The notes under the pieces are model-generated. The model was given only the letters and a program-made list of their open reading frames with translations. It ran no database searches and had not been told where the DNA came from. Source: Pocillopora verrucosa (lineage: Eukaryota > Cnidaria > Anthozoa > Scleractinia > Pocilloporidae). From it: a stretch of DNA of 64,000 nt. Below, piece after piece: positions 1 through 12,872 of the stretch (position 1 is its first letter; each line of letters begins with the position of its first letter). Position numbers and translations under genes: made by a program. The DNA is taken from the NCBI RefSeq assembly GCF_036669915.1, contig NC_089312.1:14861890-14925889 (forward strand), written 5' to 3'.

Positions 1-2489
1 CAGTCTGAGTTAGTGATCAGCCTGACCGCTCGAACAATTACGCCAAATGTTGAATAACTTGTAAGTGTCTTGAGAATCTATGGCAAAGTCATGGAATATG
101 GAAATTAAAGTTTCTACTTTTATTTTATTTTTTTATTTATGACATTATCGCTTTTGCATACAGGCACAGTCACATAATAATTTGCGAAATACAACATTGC
201 TATTAAATGTATTTAAATCTTGGTAATTTATTTGTAAAACAAGTAATAATCAAAATCTTGTAAGGAACGTTCGATCTCTGGAAAATAATATTTTTCGGCA
301 GAAATATTCAGAGAGAGTGATATATTTTTCCGCGCAGTGTTATAAGCAAGTTGTAAAGTTGAACACAACAATATGGTTGAAAAGCTCAGCATCTTGGTTA
401 AGGACTTAATTCAAAGGTGTCGGTGGACTTGGTGAAATCGTTTAACATCCAGAGAGAGGCGACACAAATAGTATGCGTTCTCCTTACGTCGAACACAACA
501 AAGTAGACAAAATGGAGTTTTTTTTCATAAGTGCGCAGCGGATTAGATAACCTGATGGCCACTGTTTTCATTTGTCTGGTCACCATACAAGTCTGCTTTA
601 AGAAAGAGCAAGATGGATGATGCAACAAATCTTGTCTGCGAGTCGTAATTGGCAGCGAATTCCTCTGTAACGTAAAAATTAAATTTTGGAGGATTTTTTT
701 AGCGACTTAAACAAAGGATACAAAAAACTTTTGATGTTGTGTGACATTATCTGCGTGTAGGCAGGCCGAGAGAGGCACGGAGAGACATTCGTGACCAGCT
801 GGCGGATGATTAGCCAGTAATCAAACGCCTATTTTCCTGCTCTATTCATTTCCACACACTGGGAAATTTACCACCGTAAACATGCAGTGGGAGAGATTCT
901 CACGAGAGGAAATGTTGTTTGTAATAAACACGTCACCCTTGTATTTGGAAAATTGTTCTTCTTTTTGTGAAATAGTCCAGTTCCTGAACTCGGCTGTACC
1001 TTGTTGTATGATTGGATCGCGAACCTGATCCTCTGAGGTAGAAGAGATTCATCGAAAGGCTCTTTAGGAATTGCCTAAATTTATTTTCTCTTTTCTTTTC
1101 TTCACTTTTTTTCCGTCCCTAGCCAATACGTACCCACTGATACGGAAGTGGATTTCCCGGTCGAAACACCCTTAAACAGGCTGCGGTGAAGGGCGTGCTG
1201 CAGATTGTGATTAAATTTCATTCACGAGCCTCAAGGAAAGTGCTGACGGTGTTGATAGGATCTATGCAAGATATGATCAACAAAAAATAGACGTAACATA
1301 AAATTGCAGGGGTTGATCTTCCCCCGTAAGAAGACACGCGGGGACAGCCCGAGGACAGGAAAGGGGGAATAGGGAACTAAGAGACAGGGTTTACGTGTGT
1401 ATGTGATTCTCGCCTTTTTTCTTTTTTTTTTGGGAAAAATGATAATAACAATGATGATAATGATGATGAAGCAACAATCTAGGTCGTTTCACAATCTGGC
1501 AAGATGCTAATGCAGTATTCTGACCTCGGTCTTTGACTCGAAATAGACGGTGGAAAGGTTAAGAAGTTATGTTCGTCGCGATAATCTCGATATAATTATT
1601 TTGAATCTGTCCAGCTTAAAGCCTAGTTGGTGGTCTAATATAATTTAACTCTGCTCCTGTTTTCACTAAGGTTACAAGGACGATGGAACTGGGGCTGCTT
1701 TAGCTCCCTACTTTTTGCAAGGACGAAGTTTCATTTTGTGTTAGCATGAGGTTAGTATGAAGAAGAGCGCGAGAATTAGCATGAATAATAAATTTCAAAC
1801 ATTACTAGGGGGGAAAGGGTTAGCCCCGAACCCTTCTGCAATACTCGTTTTCAAGCATCCTCAGTTAAAAATAGGCTTTGCTGTCCCTGCGTTACCATCA
1901 ATCAAAACCGTATTTTAACGCTCAGCTTTTCAAAATGATTTCCTAATCTTGATCATTTGATGAAAGGCAGGGTCAGCTTTTTTTTTTCTTTATTAACGAA
2001 CATCAAGTGTCTATAAGGGCTTTTCCCGGTCGGCTGGTCAGTTCCCCTTTCGATTAATTATGTTTGCTTGTACTTCTTCGCATTTCAGCCGGTCAGACAA
2101 GTTTTTTTGAGGTACAAAAGGTGTAAATTTAATCCTGTTACCGGTACGACCAGTCTAGCACGCAATTTTCTTTCCTGTAAAAGCTCAACTATTGATACTT
2201 GACTGCACTGCAAGACGAGATAATCACAATTGAAAGAAGCATTTTTGTTTTGTATAATATTTTTAGAACACCACGACAAACAGGAAGCGATCCGTTTCCT
2301 TGGGGTGTCTCCCTTGAGATCATTTATTTCCGGCCGAGTGATTTAGCGATCTGGAGAGAGTTATTGTTTGGACTGCTCATGCGTAATGGAATTTTCGTGA
2401 TGTCACGATTAGATTCAAGAAGGTTCGCTATCAAACAGAAGGAAGAAGGATTTTTTCGGACTTCTAACAAAGTTCGGTATTCTACAGCC
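1..2489. other. 5' flank of the F-box/WD40 gene, no gene seen
   Basis: No exon with a recognisable protein was found here. The stretch is AT-rich, with pyrimidine runs and a short GAT/AAT microsatellite near 1440-1470. The bases from about 2199 to 2489 are open in frame with the following start codon, but the first codon of that stretch is TTG and the peptide resembles no F-box protein N-terminus, so I read it as promoter and 5' UTR. The core promoter could not be placed. Confidence 0.5.
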
Positions 2490-5400
2490 ATGGAGGACGA
2501 AATGATTGATTACGGCTTCGAGGAAGATAGTGTAAGAGAGAAATTGAAAGCCGCTAGGGAGATTCTCCTCTTTAAACTCTTAACTTTCCGTGTTGTTTGA
2601 TTTGAAATATCCTTTTCGAAATTCGTTTAGGTGATGGTTATCGATGGCGAAGACGAAAAATCAAGCGAGAAGGAAAGCGAGAGAAGCCGAGAACTTTTCA
2701 TTGAACAAAGTCAAGCTTGTGCTAAGCATTTTGAGAAATGGTCAGAAACCCAACAAGTCGAATTCGTTGAATTTTTACTTTCGAAAATGTGCCATTATCA
2801 ACATGGACACATAAATTCGTATCTGAAGCCAATGCTACAGAGAGATTTTATAACCGCTCTGCCTGGTAAGTTGATTATACCTTTTTGTGCTCAGGCAAGT
2901 TTACTTTTCCTTTCGTGACAGGCTTAAGCGAGTAATACCATTTCGAATTAAGATCTATACGTAATGGTTTCACCAAACGGAGAACATTCAGGCGACACTC
3001 AGACAATTCCATGGGGTTGTTTTGGAAGGACTGCTGTTTTATCATAGTCACCTACAAAACCGATGTGTTGATTATAGAGTGTTTACCATTTTTTACGGGA
3101 CCTTTTGACAACAGTTAAGTAACTTTTCATCTGGCAGAGGAAATTTCCCAATATCACGGGAAACCAATATCGGTGCTGTGGCATGTTTGTGTCAAAATAT
3201 TTTCGACTTGCCGTGTTTAGAGATGGCTTGTGCACCTCACAATCCATCGGCAATTGTTTTCCTGAGTTCTGGGGAATGTTTATATAAGATTTAGCCCCGG
3301 CGTACCCTATAAAAAAATGTACTCTTAAAAATTAAGTGAATAGTTAACACAGGGTTAGGATTTTGCTAAACACGACCTTGAAATCACGAAAGATATCTAT
3401 CGTCCAAACGTTATTTTTCAGCCGGTGATACATATCATGTTGATATCTAACTTGTACAATATCAAGTGATAACAAATTAAAGAAGGTGAATTTAAGAAAT
3501 TATAGAAAATAACCCAAGGATTGCATCTCTAATGCCACACATTTCATTGTTTGGTTTCAATTTTAGTTTTTCTCCGAACGTTTTTTCTGAAAAACACGAG
3601 CCACAGATTTATTACTTGTTAATAGATCTTTCAAGGTGTTCTACACGCATGCATGTACTTGGTAATCTTTTTTATGCAAATCTTTGGTTTCTTTTTGTTT
3701 GTTTTTTTTGTTCCATGTTGTAAGCCACCGATTTACCGGAAGATCTTAAAATTGCATCAGTTTATGACCTTATTATCAAAACTGAGAGAGTGATTAGTTC
3801 CAGATTGGCTGGTTTTTTTTTGTCTTTTTGTAATGTAGAATTCAGCTTTACTCTCATTTCTGCTCTACAGCTAAAGGTTTGGACCATATAGCCGAAAAGA
3901 TTTTGTCCTACTTGGATGCAGAGTCCTTGTGTGCTGCAGAAAGGGTTTGCAAGGAGTGGTATAGAGTAATTTCAGATGGTATGCTATGGAAAAAGCTCAT
4001 TGAAAAGAAAGTTCGAACTGATCCTTTGTGGAGAGGATTGTCAGAAAGAAGGGGATGGTAAGTAAGGATAAATCATTTAACATGATCCTTCAAGCTGCTA
4101 AGCTTTGATCTAAATTGTGTTTGAGTAGGAAATTTCCTTAGTTACTTAGCAGTCATTGTGGCACACCCACAGAATGGTTGTTTATCTTTTGATTCCACTG
4201 GTGATGTGAGGTGTAGGAGTTAGATATAGGCTACCAGGGTTGTAGCTAAGGATATGAGCCACTCAGGTTAGGATTAGAGTCACTCAGGTTAGGATTAGAG
4301 TGAGCTAGCTCAAGAAAGGAATGCTTTATTGAAATAACATTCCCAATCTTTGGCATCCCCTTCTCAGCAAGACTTTTTCAAACATTTTAAATGAAAAGAT
4401 TTCTTTCAACATCAAACAACTTAGCTTGCATCACCTTAAACTGTTTGCCTTTACTAAGTAATTGCTGAGAAAAATAGAGGCAGCTCTCCTGTTACTCAGA
4501 TGGCAAGCCTGAGCCATAGTAGTGGGTGGATGGCATTATCACCTTGCTTCAAAGATGTATCAAAAGCAAAGTGTGTCTTTGAGGCATATGGGACATAAGT
4601 GTCTCCTCTTCATGAGTAACTTAGTGATCCAGATGTATTATTACGTGTTTCAATATACTCTCCTGGTATATGTTATGATATGCTAGATGTAGTATCACCA
4701 TCTGTTAGTTTGTGAGAAGACTTACAGTTGAGGTGTGTGTCTTTAGGGACAAGTATTTATTCAAAGCCCAAGTACCCGAGCTTCCTGACAATGCTTCCTT
4801 TAGAAGACTGTATCCAAAAGTTATTGAAGAACTTGAGGTAAAAAATTATATCAATGTGAATAAGTATTTAATGCTACAATCAAAGTTGAGCATAAAACTT
4901 TAGGTGGCTCTAAATGATTTTGCTTATGTGTATACACTAATTTTTTTCACACATTGATGCTACCACACTTTTTAATGCTTTCCTTTTAAACTTATTTCTC
5001 AGCATGTTTAAATCATTTTCCAGCATTTAACATTACTAGAGCAACACTATATGCTACAAGTACCCTCAATTCTAGCTTTATGTGCTTATAACTTAAAAAT
5101 GAGCATCTTTTATTTCAATGTCCTCATTTTTTATTGTTAAGAGACAATCAGCATATCAAGATTCATTTTAATACAAGAGCCATGTGAAATTTTAAAAAAA
5201 TTGAAAAGAATGGAAAGAAAATATAAACAGACCATTTTGAGCCAGCTCAAATCATTGTTCTGGAAACCTCTGTATTATTAACATTTGTGTCTCTTAATTA
5301 TTTACTGTAGACAATTGACACAAATTGGCGTTGTGGTCGTCATGTTCTTCACCGTATTCTGTGCCACAGTGAGAATAGCAAAGGTGTCTACTGTCTGCAG

Positions 5401-8400
5401 TATGATGACCAGAAAATAGTTAGTGGACTTCGAGATAATACAATTAAGGTATGCAGTCGGAGGATTAGTTGTTTAATTGATTTATTGTACCTCTAAATAT
5501 TTTTGCATGCTTATTTCTGCCTATTGTTGATTTATTTACTTCTAACTTGATTATGAAATGGTAGTCATATCAATACAATTTCTATTTTAAAGCACTGCTG
5601 AAATTGCATTTGTAATTTCACAAGGGGAAATTAATTTGTCTTCATTAACAGTAATTTAAAGTGGTGATGTACATTTTTTCACAATGTAGATATGGGACAA
5701 AAACAAATTAGAATGTGTCAAAGTTCTAACAGGCCACACTGGGTCTGTACTGTGTCTTCAGTATGATGAGAATGTTATAGTCACAGGATCAAGTGATTCC
5801 ACAGTAAGGTACGTTTCAAAAACTGCCTAGCCTGGCTAATGAGCTTGGGAAGTTGCAGAAGCACTCTTCTTACTGTCTAATGTTGTTAGGAAAAGAAATG
5901 GTTTAAGTTTGAAACCTTTTATGATGATTACTCATGGGTAACGACAGTCAATGGAAGTTTCCTGTGTATTTCTTAATGCAGAGAGATCAGTCAAGGAGTT
6001 TTTGACGTAGTGAAATATTTAGACCTCAAATAACTTCAGGCAGGATTTATACCCTAAGTAGCCACAAACAAATGAATTTGTGGACAATATATGAACTTTA
6101 CTCTATTCTTAAACAATTCCTAGTAGTGTCATGATGGTTTTATTATTGTTGACTTATTGGAAGGATCCTCTGGTAAAATCCTCTGATAATTTGAAACCAC
6201 CAAAGTAAAGTGGTTAGTTGTAGGATCTGAAATAGGGCATTTTCATAGGGTAACAGTACAATAATAATTTGAATGTTTTTTGCTCAATTGGTGAATCCTG
6301 GGTCACATTTTAAGTGACTTGAGTTGTGAAATTAAAGGATATGACTTCTAATGTCAGTCTTTTTTCTTGGCTGGCACATGCATCTTATCCATATATTATG
6401 TAATCATATAGTTTTGTTATATAACTTGCAGGGTATGGAATGTTCACACTGGAGAAATGTTGAACACCTTAATCCATCACTGTGAAGCTGTGCTTCATCT
6501 TCGATTCCAAGAAGGCATGATGGTGACCTGTTCAAAGGTACTGAAATGAAATTATCATTGATTGCCATCTTAGAATGAGTGCCCATGCCTAAAGAAGAAC
6601 TCCCCCCTGCCCTCAAAAAAAAAACAACAACAATACCCATTCCATGGCCAAGTTTGATGAAGATTAAGCACTCCTTTTTATTAATAATCTTTAAAGAAAA
6701 CTTTATCAGCTGAGATTAACATGAAACAGTAACAGCCTGATAAGGTTGTGGCCCTCAATTCAAGCAAACTGAGAATAAAAGTAGTAAATAGATGTAAACA
6801 TAGTGTTTAAGAACGCCAACTTGAAGAAGGCAGACCAGCTAGCTATGTGCAAAGTGCAGCCAAGGAGTTAAATTCAGGGCAACCAGAGACAAATACAGTA
6901 AGTATTCTTGTGATAAACACTCTCTCTGCCCTGGGCTTGGGCTCAAATTTTGAAAAAATGTCCAGCAGTTTCTTCAAGGAAATGAGGAGTAGGCAGATGA
7001 AGCAAATTTAATGTATTAGTTTTACTTTGAAGGAGTCACCTGTACCATCCTTGATCGTGTCTACCCTTCCATTTGATAAAGTCATGTTAGTTGGCCTATC
7101 AAACTTCAATGTTTTGTCAGCAGAACTTCACAGTTTTCCTGCCCATTTGGGTGAAGGTTTTACATTACAGGCTCACTTGAAAAGGTTTTCATCCTTGTTG
7201 GTCAGCAATGGCATTTGTAGTCAACAAACAAGGCAGAAATATCAACACAATTACACCAAATTACAGTTTCAGGGTTGTGGACTTACTGGTATAAAACTGT
7301 GAAGTTTTGGTGTCAAATCATTGAAGTTTGATAGGCCATGGGAACTGTTTTTATTGCCTGCAAGGATAGATGCAATTGAAGATAAGACCATGCATGCAAT
7401 TTGAACAAACATTTCCACATCCCAAGTGACCGCATTGTGAGACAAATAATTACATTTCTCTTTTGAAATGTTATTTACCACAGTGAATAACTGAAATCTA
7501 TTTTAAGACATTTTTGGTTTGTAAGTGAAGCACGTTTACTTAAGTTCTCTAAGGAAAAACACAGCAATACAGGTGGAACAGGTGCTTTGTGACAGTTGTT
7601 ATCTCCAGAAGGGAAATAATTCTGAGCAATGTTTGCTTCAAACTTAAAACATTTCATGGTGATCTTGATAGGATCGCTCCATTGCCGTGTGGGATATGCA
7701 GTCCCCTACTGACATAAACCTGAGAAGAGTTTTGGTTGGTCACAGAGCAGCTGTGAATGTGGTGGACTTTGATGATAAGTACATTGTGTCTGCATCTGGG
7801 GATAGAACAATAAAGGTATCAGTGAAACTATTACTTGGGTTGACCAGCTAAAACTTTTTTGTCTGGTTGAGGGTCTGGTCAAGGAAGGAGCTTTTAAAAA
7901 ATGCTGCTTTTGTAGATTCAGCACGAAAAAAAAATGATTGTTGTTTGGCTTGAGAAACTGTCTTTAGCTCCTTAACTCAGCAAGTTTCCTCTTATTTTGC
8001 CACAATGCATATTACTACATGTGGCTGTGTTAAAGGGCTTTGTTGAAACACATCATCTGTTCAAAACTTCAATGGTTTTTCAAAACTGTGTTACAGTGTG
8101 AAAAGAAAAAAAAATCCCAAACCCTACTTTGTTTAGGTCAGCTTGGTTACATTTAGAACCTGCATTTCTTTCTTGCTAAGAGGTCGGCCTTACAGTTTTG
8201 TCGATTTACACATCTTTTAACACTCCATTATTCTGAAGTAACAATCTACTGTACTACTGTCTGATGAATTTTTACAAGCATTTTGATTACCTAGAATTTC
8301 TTTGAACTTCTTACTGCATAAAGATGTGACCCAGGCACCCAAGAACTGTAAGGTACCTTGTAAGGATGCTGTTAACTTAATTATACTTACAGTGTTACTT

Positions 8401-10496
8401 TTACCTCAGGTATGGAGCACCTCCACTTGTGAATTTGTGAGAACCTTGAATGGACATAAACGTGGCATAGCATGTCTGCAATATCGTGATCGTTTGGTTG
8501 TTAGTGGGTCTTCAGATAATACTATAAGGTGAGTAACCCCTAAGAGTGACAAGCATCTAAATTCTCCCTACAAGATCACCTCTGAATCACATATCAGGTA
8601 ACGAGAATAGAGGAGATGATCATCAAGTAAAGAAGTTCTTGATTGTTAAACAAATTCTCCTTGTCAAAACTGTACTAGAGAACAGGTGAGTATAGGGGAT
8701 ATGCAAACTGATGTTAGGATGTAAGGGTTTGCCTACTGATTGGGTTTTATCATAAATGTATAATGTTTCCTTATGACTGTCAGAGGCCTTTTAATAGAGA
8801 TATAAAATAACAGTGGAACTCAAATTATGTTTTAGTAACATCTGGCATTTTTTTGTCTTCAATGTTATGGTTTACAACAGATTATGGGACATTGAATGTG
8901 GAGCCTGTCTTAGAGTCTTGGAGGGCCACGAGGAATTAGTCAGGTAATAAGGTTTTTTTGTGGTATCTTGTCTTTAAACCAGTCCCTAATCCTCCAATTC
9001 CCAGCAGTGATTAACATGTAACTTCTCCATATAATATCCATACATTAACCAGCAAACAGGTGATGAGAATATTCAAATTACTACAAGTAGGTAGAAGGAA
9101 GAATTAGCCATCAGATTGTGGGATTTAAAAGGTTAACCAAACAACAAATTTAGTGTGAAAGATTGGACTAAATTTTGTTGTATAAATGTTTGGTTCTCAG
9201 GTGTATCCGGTTTGACAACAAAAGGATAGTCAGTGGAGCTTATGATGGGTGAGGAACTGTTCCTATCTCTAACTTCAGAAACAAGGAAAACAAGAAATAT
9301 TCAGGCTGTGTCCTCAGTATATGAGATGAAGTTGAAAACAGCACTTTCTCAGAAAATATAACAAAAGGTTCCCATTCATTGTGGAAGAGGATGAAGTGTT
9401 TTTTATCCCTTTGTGTCTGATAGATTTAAAGAAGCAACACATATCATTGGCAGAAATGCTTTACATAATGATGGTCAAAAAGGGTTTAAAAGTTTTTTGT
9501 TTTGGTCTGTTTTCATATGGATGGTTGGCCTAACTGTATAAATAAAAGTTGTTGTTGGAAAATGCAGTTTTTAATGGTTTTTGTAAGCTCTTTTTTTTGT
9601 CAACAATAAATCCACATTGAGTATTTAGTTGGAAATTGAAATGAATATGTTTGAGGGCTCTAATGAAGGATTGACAAATCCAACATGTTGTGTAATCAAT
9701 CCTGAAATACCTGGTCCATTTCTATTGACAGGAAAATCAAAGTTTGGGATCTTCAGGCTGCTTTAGATCCAAGGGCTCCAGCTGGAACACTCTGTCTCAG
9801 AACTCTTGTGGTATGTCACTATATCATGTTGTTAATTTGTCTTAAACCCTACCTTGTATCCAGATAATGGAACTTCAGCAAATAGTCATCTCTTTCCTTT
9901 TGGAGTCCATGCTATTGCAGACACTATGCCCTTATGGACAATTCAATATCTCTGAAACTGCATTAAAATGTATTGAAACAATTCGGGCTATTAAAGAATT
10001 GCAGATAATTTCATGTGGTCCAAAACTAACCTTTCCACCATTCTACTTGGTGGCCATGAATGAAGTTGATGTATTGAACGACTAATTAACTTTTAACTGT
10101 CTGAGAGTGTTCAATTTGAACAGTAATAACACCATTGTGCATCAATTTTGTATCACATGAAAGTAAATTTGAACTACAAATTAGACAAAAGTGTTAAAGA
10201 GTAGACAGTATGTTACACTTTACAAAGGAACCCTGTGTTTCCATCTCCTTGTGCTGTTTAGGCTTTACTTTTACAGGCACCAAATGGTGGTCTGAAAGTT
10301 GGCAGCTGCCTCAAAAGATGGCTATTTTTAACATTGTTCTATTTCTCTACAGGAGCATAATGGCAGAGTATTCAGACTTCAGTTTGATGATTTCCAGATA
10401 GTTAGCAGTTCCCATGATGATACAATACTCATGTGGGATTTCCTTAATTACACTCCAGACCAAAATGGAAAAGCAGCCGTTAGCCCTTCAAGATGA
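2490..10496 (+). CDS. BTRC: F-box/WD-repeat protein, beta-TrCP (FBXW1/FBXW11) orthologue
   Basis: Substrate-recognition subunit of an SCF (SKP1-CUL1-F-box) ubiquitin ligase; family members bind DSGxxS phosphodegrons in beta-catenin, IkB and similar targets. I placed 13 exons: 2490-2531, 2631-2865, 3871-4057, 4747-4837, 5311-5448, 5690-5808, 6432-6537, 7672-7815, 8410-8528, 8881-8943, 9201-9248, 9732-9810 and 10353-10496. All have GT/AG borders and together give 504 codons plus TGA. Exon 2 encodes the dimerisation (D) domain, including [20 protein letters not shown]. Exon 3 encodes the F-box ([18 protein letters not shown] onward, residues about 94-140). Exons 5-13 encode seven WD40 blades, with landmarks [42 protein letters not shown] and SGAYDGKIKVWD. 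The start was chosen for its context (CAGCCATGG) and because exon 1 joins exon 2 in frame. The N-terminus is shorter than in vertebrate BTRC. Vertebrates have two paralogues, and BTRC versus FBXW11 cannot be decided here. Confidence 0.96.
4260..4305. repeat. Short tandem duplication in intron 3
   Basis: Two adjacent copies of a unit containing ACTCAGGTTAGGATTAGAGT, about 22 bp each. Intronic, with no apparent function. Confidence 0.7.
7093..7337. repeat. Inverted-repeat element in beta-TrCP intron 7
   Basis: Arms of about 45 bp at 7093-7137 (starting GGCCTATCAAACTTCAAT) and 7293-7337 (its reverse complement with a few mismatches) enclose about 155 bp. The layout fits a short non-autonomous DNA transposon (MITE). 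Family unknown; no clear target duplication was identified. Confidence 0.6.
8536..8732 (+). repeat. Interspersed CCCTAAGAGTGA-family repeat, beta-TrCP intron 9
   Basis: A roughly 195-bp copy of a family seen repeatedly in this window. Shared blocks are CCCTAAGAGTGA, CTCTTGATTGTTAAACAAAT and a closing GATGTTAGGATGTAAGGG. See the entry at 15062 for the termini. Confidence 0.7.
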
Positions 10497-12872
10497 CCTG
10501 TTCATAATCTACCCCTAGCCCTTTGTTTATCGTATATTTGTACAAAAAATGGAAACCCTCGAAAATGAAGATAGTTGTAAATAATTTATGGCATAGTAGT
10601 CCAATCATGTAGTATTTGGTGCTTTCGCTAATGCATATAGAGAGAGTTGTGTAGGGTAAATCTTCATGAAGAGTGTAATAGCAGTATTACACCAATAACG
10701 TTTAGTTCACTGTTTCAATTGGGAGAATAATGCCCATAGGACTGCCTGTACAGATAGAATATAACACTTTAAAAATTGTCCTGTCGGCTGATTTTTGTAT
10801 ATTGCTGTGTCACTTGATAGTTTCAGTCCATAAACTGGCATTGCTGGGCATGGTCAATCACAAGTATGTGTTGAACTTCTGTGATTTCTGTTTGGCAATC
10901 GAGGGCTTCTGTGGCTTATTCTTAACATTTCAAACTCCCCAGTTAAATTTCCTATGCTTAATTATTTCATGGTTAGATATCTGTGTGAGAGAGTGAAACT
11001 TTCAAGTTCATTTTCTTTTTAACTCGGTTGACAGAAACCTTCAATTAATGTTTTCTTCTACGTATTGTAAAATCAATCCAACAGGACTTGATATCTTGGC
11101 TTAATTTGCCAGAGAAGTTGTAGATTTCTTTGCAGTCTACATCAGTTGGCATGATAAGCTTTCAAGTCAGTTTATTTAAACACTTTAGGATTCAACACTG
11201 AGAAGTGTCTTCCTTAAAAGGACCTGTGATGTTTTAATTAAGTTTTTTTTCTCTTTTGTCACCCACATCAAATGAATTGGAGCTGCTGCTGCAACAACTC
11301 TTGAAACTACCTTAATCGCTGAGTCTTTGCCCCCTGACACAGTGATCAGTTAACATTTTGGTTAATTATCTTTATGAAATTTTCCATGGAAACAAGGACA
11401 TTTGAAAAGTAATGTTCTTTTTACAGAATACTGTTACACATTGTGATGTATAAGTTTGGTGTAGCATTTAAGCCCGTGATTACTCAGCTTTTTGATCAAC
11501 TGTACATTGCAAGTTTGTTGTGGCTAGTGTAAAAATTATTGACTAATGCTATTTTGATAATTTTCTCTTGGTTTATCTTCATCTTTGTCACTCTGACAAA
11601 AGCTTAAAATTATATTAAATTTTAAGGGTAAAGTAGTATTTGTTCTTATCTTTTGATTGTCACGTTGTGTACTTAGTGAAGAGCTCTAAACTCTATTGTA
11701 TTTATCTCTCCAGGCAGAAAGCTCACCCTCATCTCAATGGTGTAAAAATAATGATGTATCTTCCAAACAAATAATTCTTGCTGTTACTGTTGTCATTTGT
11801 AAGTTCCTAGAATGGTCGTCATTCACTCTTTTCCCCATTATTTACTTTATTTCTAATCAAAAGTATTGCAACAGTGGTGAGCTTTCCTAGTGAGCTGGTT
11901 CCAACTTAGCTTAAGTGTCTCTAATCTCATAAGTAGATTAAAAGCAATTATTGAAAGAAGTTACCTATGTGTGATGATAATTTTCAGTTAATAGTGCAGT
12001 GTCAGTAAGATTATGTAATGATATTTACTGTGTGTTGTACATAATTGGTGCATGTTGTCCCTTCAAATTTTTGTATCTCTTGGTTTAGTATACAAAAATT
12101 GTATATTAAATTTTGTTTCACAACTTTATTTGCTTGATAGTTTGGCAAGGGTTCTGAGCTGGGACACAACCTTAAAGAAGGCTGTTGTGGGTGTCATGCA
12201 AGATAGAAAATAGAGGGTTGTTCCACATTTTCAATAGCTTTTAGCTTTGTTCCTAGAAAGAAAGCTGAGGAAAACAGCAACAGATCCTCTGTGTTCTGTT
12301 GCAACTGCCTTTCTAAACTTGTAAGTTAAAATGTACTGGAATACTTCATTGACAATTCTGATTATTCTGAGTTGGGGGGGGGGGCTGCTCAGAGGAGCAG
12401 CAGAGGCTCTTGCCAGCATCTTCATTTACTCTGATTGCTTACAAACACCAACCAAGTAATTTGTCGTGACAAAAACAAGAAATCTGAAGTTTACGTTTGC
12501 CCTTTCCCTTGAAATTGTGATACGAATTTGTGTAATCTTAGATTTGAGAGAATGCCCCTATAAAATATTTATTTTATGAATCCAGGCCCCTGATTATCTT
12601 GTATCAAGCCGGAATCATCTGAATTTAAATACACAACGCATAATACTGGCATTATACTTTTTCAGGAAGCAGCGGGAGACCTGATTGACACCAATAGGGT
12701 GGGTAACTCAATGATTGCTTTCAAAGAGATAAATGTTGCTATGGCAGTTGGACCCAAGTTAGTATGTAAATCATTGTTTAAAATGATTCAGCCCAGAATA
12801 TTACCCAGATAAACTATAAAGTCTAGTCATTGGGAATCTACAAACAAGCTGGAAGATACTGCTTTCGGATTT
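10497..12872. other. 3' flank of the F-box/WD40 gene, no further gene seen
   Basis: Probably contains the beta-TrCP 3' UTR. Apart from a run of 13 G at about 12374-12386, I saw no coding or repeat structure that I could name. No canonical AATAAA was located with certainty; an ATTAAA lies near 12105. Confidence 0.5.

Noticed and set aside
2199..2489. In-frame N-terminal extension of the beta-TrCP gene
   Set aside because: The frame is open, but it starts at TTG, has no upstream ATG, and its peptide does not resemble family N-termini. The ATG at 2490 has a good context.
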